Positions 46,301 through 52,300 of a stretch of DNA of 64,000 nucleotides are shown in pieces. How positions within the stretch are numbered: position 1 is the first letter of the stretch; every line of letters begins with the position of its first letter. A program made the position numbers and the translations under genes. The notes below the pieces were generated by a model. That model made no database searches. It was not told the DNA's origin and worked only from the letters and a program-made list of their open reading frames with translations. Source of the DNA: Mytilus galloprovincialis. Its lineage: Eukaryota; Mollusca; Bivalvia; Mytilida; Mytilidae. The DNA lies in the NCBI RefSeq assembly GCF_965363235.1, contig NC_134843.1, positions 93,777,795 to 93,841,794 of the forward strand, in the 5' to 3' direction.

Positions 46301-49300
46301 GAAACTTTTAAGACTGCCTCATATCGTGACTTAAATCTAGAAATGGACAATGAGGATCAGTTTAAAACAAATATTAACGACAGAACAGATGATTTCAATT
46401 TCCCAATTGTCGATTTCAATGTAGCAACATTCCAGCAGCACCTGCATATGGAGTATGTATCTCTCAGTTACGATAATCAAGGGCTTGTATTTCCTTTAAT
46501 GATTTCCTTGATAGAGGGTTGATGTTCTTACCCCGAATATAACCTACCGAATTAGATTTATCACCGGGTTTGTGCTAATACGAGCAACACGACGGGTGCC
46601 AACCGTGTAGTAGGATCTGCTTACCCCTCTGAAGCACATGAGACCACTCCGGATTTTAAGTGGTGGCCTGAGGCTTTAGTTTTCTACTAGTAGATTATGT
46701 TCTGTGTACTGTTTTGGTCTTTTTCTTACTGTTTCTTGCCATGGCGTTGTTTATTTTTCATCTGATGAGTTTGAATGTCCACTTTGTATCTTTTTTTCTC
46801 TCTTTTACATTTCCCCAGAAAACCTTGGAATCTTGCAGCATTCCTGTCATGGCATTGCTTTAGAATACCATTGGGATCTTTCAATCAACTGGTAATACAA
46901 TTGCTTTAGAATTCTTTTGAGGTCATCAAGTGTATCAGCGAGGACTTTCCTTCATAATACCAAAGAAGCAGAGCTCGTGAACAACATTGAGATATTACTG
47001 TTCACTTAGTCATATTGCTCCATGATATCATTAGTTTCCTGCAGACTACAAAATGACAGTGCTCAAAAATACCTTTGGGTTTATTATAGTCATAAGCAAT
47101 AGTATTGTATCAGAGTAACTTTATGGTTTTGCACTCAATCATCAATGAATGAGCTGCACAACACTGTTTGGGTCATATCGTCCACCAGCATTGGCATTGG
47201 TATAGAAAATAATTTGATTCTTGCAGTCCAGAAGCAGTGTCGTAAAATTTGCTTTATAATACCATTAGAATTCTACAGTCCACTTCTATTATCGCACTGC
47301 GGGTGTTTAAAGCCGTCACGTGGTGACTCCCTATGGATCTGAAGGGGTTTTGTAAATTTCATAAGTTCATAAGGGGTTCATGACGTCACGTCTTCTGTTA
47401 ATGGTGACGTCATCTATTTATGTTTTTGTGTTTCATTGTTTATTTTTCAACAAAACGCTGCAGAGAATTCCAGCGTGCGATAAATTCGTTATACGGTTAA
47501 CTACTAACCCACTACGGACCACAGAGGGTGAATAAAATCCATAGGGGATTCGGCCTCCGGCCTCACCCCCTGTGGAATTAACTAACCCTCTATGGATCCG
47601 TAGGGGGTCAGTAGCGAACCATATAACTTATGATGGCATTGTAACGTACCAGAATAATATTAGGATCTTGCAGTCATCTAGCAGTTACGTTGCTTAAAAA
47701 TACCTATGTGGTTTTCCTGTTCAACAGTAATGACAGTGCTCCAGGATAACTATGGGGTCATCTCGTCCATGAGCAATGCATGTTTTGTAGATTATTTATG
47801 TGTTAGTCATGCAGTCTACTACAAGTTCCATTGCTATAAAATACCATTTGATAGTGGGTCTTTGCAGATCAACTACAATTGCATTTGAATAGAATACCCA
47901 AATGGGCTTTACAGTCCATTAACGGTATAATTGCTCCAGAATTCTCTTGGGTTCTAATAGTCCACCAGCAGTAGCATGGTTCCCTTGCAACTTGCATTGC
48001 TCCAATATAAGTTCAGATCTACAGATAACAAGATCTGCATCGGTAAGATTTTCTCAATCGATTTATGACTTTGTAACCCCGGTATACTACTGCTGCCTTT
48101 TAAATGTTTCCCTTAGAATTCTTGCAATTTAATATATTTTTATTTATTTCCTGCTGAGTTAAAATACAAGAGAAATGTAAATTTATGACAATACAAAGGC
48201 ATATGCTATCGTGCCTTTCATACCTTTAATAACTAGTAAATCATTAGCTGTGTCATCTGTCCAATTGTAGAAATAGAAAAAATGCAAGATACCGGACCCA
48301 ACTGTAGACGTATTTCTATAATAAAAATTTTGTCTTGTTTACAGTGTATTGCTCTATTATTCTATACACAATACATTCTTGTGTGTAGATCTTGTACATG
48401 AATGAAAAAATCTGTTGGGTAAACCCTTATGTTAGAATCAATCAAAAAATTATCAACCAATCGTTTAATATTTTAGTTATGAATAACAGTCAGCGACGGT
48501 GAACAACTTAATAATTAGAACTTGTAGAAGGAATTTTTTGTTGAACTACATGTAAATACCAAAATAATTCGACAGATTATATAAGTTCTATGTAAAAAGT
48601 AAAATGACGAAAATATTGAACTCAAGAGAAAAATTCAAAAAGGAAAGTTCCTCATTAAATGGCAAAATCAAAAGCTCAAACACATCAAACGAATGAAGAA
48701 CAACTGTCATATTCCTGACTTGGTACATGCATTTTTTAGTGTGGATTAAACATGGTTTAAAAGCTAACCAAACCTCTCGCTTGTATAACAGTCGCATCAT
48801 CAAATTCTATGATATTGATAACGATGTGTGAAAAAAACCAAACGAACATTTTAGGTAAATAGGGGTCCAGCGGTCAACATTCTGTTATAATCTTGATCAC
48901 TGTAAAAACAAACAACTTTGTAACAACGAAGCACAAAATGGCATATAGACCAAGCATATATTAGAAAAACATAAAGTCTTTTACACAAATTTACCATAGT
49001 AAAATAACACATTGAAAGGCAGAGCCACGTCATATATGTATCATAGAAATATAAAAAGGCATATAGACAAAGCACATTAGATTTTTTGTTTTTACAATAG
49101 CACAATAAAGGGATGTATAAGTACAGGGCCACGTCATATGTACCAAGGAAACATTGGTTTTAAGTGTACAGACGGAGGCAAAACGGAAAGCAAATAAAAA
49201 ATGTAAATTAATAACCAGACATAAATAATCTTTATTTGTAAATTATTGTATGGAGATTATAGGAATAGTTTATTGAAATGAAAATGTGTTAAGCTTGCCA

Positions 49301-52300
49301 AGGGGATGTGATATATCAATATGATGTGATTAATTAACCGATCATTGATTTCATTTTCTGATAAGATAGTAGTGTAGTTTATTAAATATTGCTCCGTTTG
49401 ACATCTGTATTAAATATAAGATAAGCCGTATCCTATTTTATTTTTTTTTATCATCGATCATTTTAAAGGTTATCTAGTTGATCTATCAAGTATCCACACG
49501 GATAACGTGGCTGACACTTATAATTCATCCAAATCGTATAACTGCAAAACAACTAAATAATTTATATTTAATAAAATTAGTATAACATTTAAAGGGCAAA
49601 TTATCCTTGAAAGTATTGTAAAAATAATATTGAATTAAAAGACCGTACAAAAGAGACAAAATATACCGAAGGAACATTCAAACCCATAAACATGATAAAT
49701 CGAAAATAAACATACAAAGTGAAGTACACAGAATGCAACATAGAAAACTAAAGACTGAGCAAGGCGGACCCAACCAAATCGGGGGTCATCTCAGAACCTC
49801 TTGAAGGGTAAGCAGATCCTGCTCAACATGTGGCACTCGTTTCATTAGTCAACAACCGTGCTTCATAATCATTGCTTACATTTTTAAATTTTTTTATCTG
49901 AATTCAAGACGGAAATGTTTATGTGTATACATTAGGAACATATCAGCTATCATCTGTGAAACAGTTATTCCATAACGGTCAACCAACTGGTGATGGCGTC
50001 CGGGTGAAACCAATATTCAGTCCTCGCGTCTCCATCAATATTGAATATATTTTTCAATACTACTGTTTGCTCTTTTTTTGTTGGTGCTCGTATTGGACTT
50101 GAGAGACTCCACGAGACGCATTGACCCTCTGTTTTGTCTCTATGACCAGTCGTATATTAGGTGTGTGTCGTTTCCTAATCCTAGTCGGTCAGGTATTAAA
50201 AGAAGATATAACAGAGGTCACGTTTGATAAATCGAACAATTATGTACGATAAGCAAAAACGAACTATCAATTCAAATTCATTTTGAGGAACGAGAGTCTT
50301 CAGATATAACGCTTGGAAGATGACCATGTACATTGTATTTGTTTGTACACTTTCGCTGGAAGTGAAAAAAGGCTTCCCGATAGATGGTTAATACAGAAGA
50401 GAAAACTCCCAAGTCGCATGAAAATCAAGTTTGATTCCTATTGGCAACAATATAATCAAAACCATAAGCAAGAGTAGACGCATCATAACGAACACCACCA
50501 TCAGCACCCAAAACAGTTTTATTTATTCTGTCGAAGTATTAAGTAACTTGAATGAAAACAATATTCCTATCTACGGATAAATTAAGCTGTTTGTTGTCTA
50601 AAGATATTATTCATAACTACATTATTATTATACGATTCAAAACCCTAATGTTTTTTTTATGGAAGACTTAAAAATCGCTTATTGACTTTTTTAAAAGACG
50701 AAGATTTGAACTTTGAATGCATTACTTTTTTTTTGATGTATTAAAAGAGGGGGGGGGGGGGCAAGGGGGTCCCAATAACAGCAAAACAGCAAATTGATTT
50801 GGCTCATAACAGATAACAAGGAATTAAAATGGACAAAAACAGATAACAGTAAATGAAATATTAAAATAATTCGGTCTTTGACAAATCGGTATTTCTTATT
50901 ACGGATATAATCCTTTGTAATGCATTCCATTTTCTATGACTATGTTTTAGTATTAATTTATGTATCTAGAATGTGTTTAAATTACTACTCAATATATTAT
51001 AATATTTTTTATACGCTCGTTTACAGAACGTATTATGGTATACTGTTGTCCGTCTGTTGTCAACATGTCGGACATTAACTCAAAAACTCTTTAACCAATT
51101 TGCATTAAACTTTGGGAAATTGTTTATATCTATTGACGTGAGCTCCCTTTTTGTTTTTTTTTTATATAAATTTTAGATTTTAAGTTTCTGGGTAATGGGT
51201 TTTTTTATTCAATAAAATTGGTGCTTTTTTTCAGTTTTCTGATAATATCTCAAAAATGCTTTCAAAAATGCTTTCACAAAGCAAGGATTTTTGGTGAATA
51301 GTTTATATCTATTAACATGAGGTCACTTTCAATTTTTTTATAAATTTTAGATTTTACGTTTCCGAGTTAACGGGTTTTATTAATTAAAAAGGGGGCCTTT
51401 CCAGTTTTCAGACATTAACACAAAAATGTTTTCAGCAGTTCTCATGAAACTTTGCTGAAATGTTTATATCTATTGTTGTAAACTCCTTTTCGATTTTTAT
51501 TAATTTTAGATTTTATGTTATTGAGTTAAGGGATTTTATTCATTAGAAAAAGGTGGAATTTTCTAGTTTTCAAAAATAACTCAAAAATGCTTTCAGCAGT
51601 TCTCATGAAACGTTGGTGTATTGTTTATATATATTGACTGAAGCTCTCTTTGTTGCTAATAAAAAAAATGACCTAAAAGAGTTTGAATATTCTGACTTTT
51701 TCTAAATGATCATTTAATGAGGTGTGTGAATTTTTCTTAATAAGACTATGAGGCAAAGTAGTATATAGGGTAGCAAAATCAAATGCACCAATTATAAGCA
51801 TGCAATTTTAATATCAAGTACTTCGAACGAATTTTGACACTCCAAAAGCAATTTATTCCACTATTTTCAAAGACCTTATTTGAACAATTTTTTATCAGCT
51901 GAGGTTTTTGATTGTACCAAGTGTACTAGTAAGTAGAATACATAGTTTAGTAGGGAAACAATGGCTTGAAACGAAAGAAATTTCTGTTTGTAATGAGTTA
52001 TGTGCAGCTTGGGATCCAAGTACATGGTTGGAACTCTCATTGTACAATGCATTTGGTTCTGCTTTGAAAAGAATCACAGAGATGAGTCTATGTACCATAT
52101 TATATAAAAGGTTAACTGGTCGTTAGGACCTAGTCCTTAATTGAGATCCTTGTCAGATATTCCTGGCCATATGTTTTCCTTTTTTTCATATTAAGAATTG
52201 TTTTAATTTAATATGTTCGTACGGGAAACAAGGAACATTATTCTCATACAAATATTAAGATAATTCTAAATACACATTCATAAAAAAAATGGAATTTATT

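Larger units (their letters stand above)
44990..47990 (+). repeat. Degenerate ~47-bp satellite in CA8 intron 7, split by insertions
   Basis: A loose unit of the type 'ttgcagtccaccagtagtga' plus 'cattgctccagaataccattggggtct' recurs from 44990 to 45290 and again from about 46810 to 47290 and 47620 to 47990. Units are well diverged, so the array is old. The interruptions are a retroelement piece (45290-46800) and a foldback segment (about 47290-47615). Most units retain a TTGCAG word. Confidence 0.6.

Noticed and set aside
47300-47610. CpG-rich patch in intron 7 as a promoter
   Set aside because: The patch coincides with a foldback element; no start site motif or downstream exon supports it.
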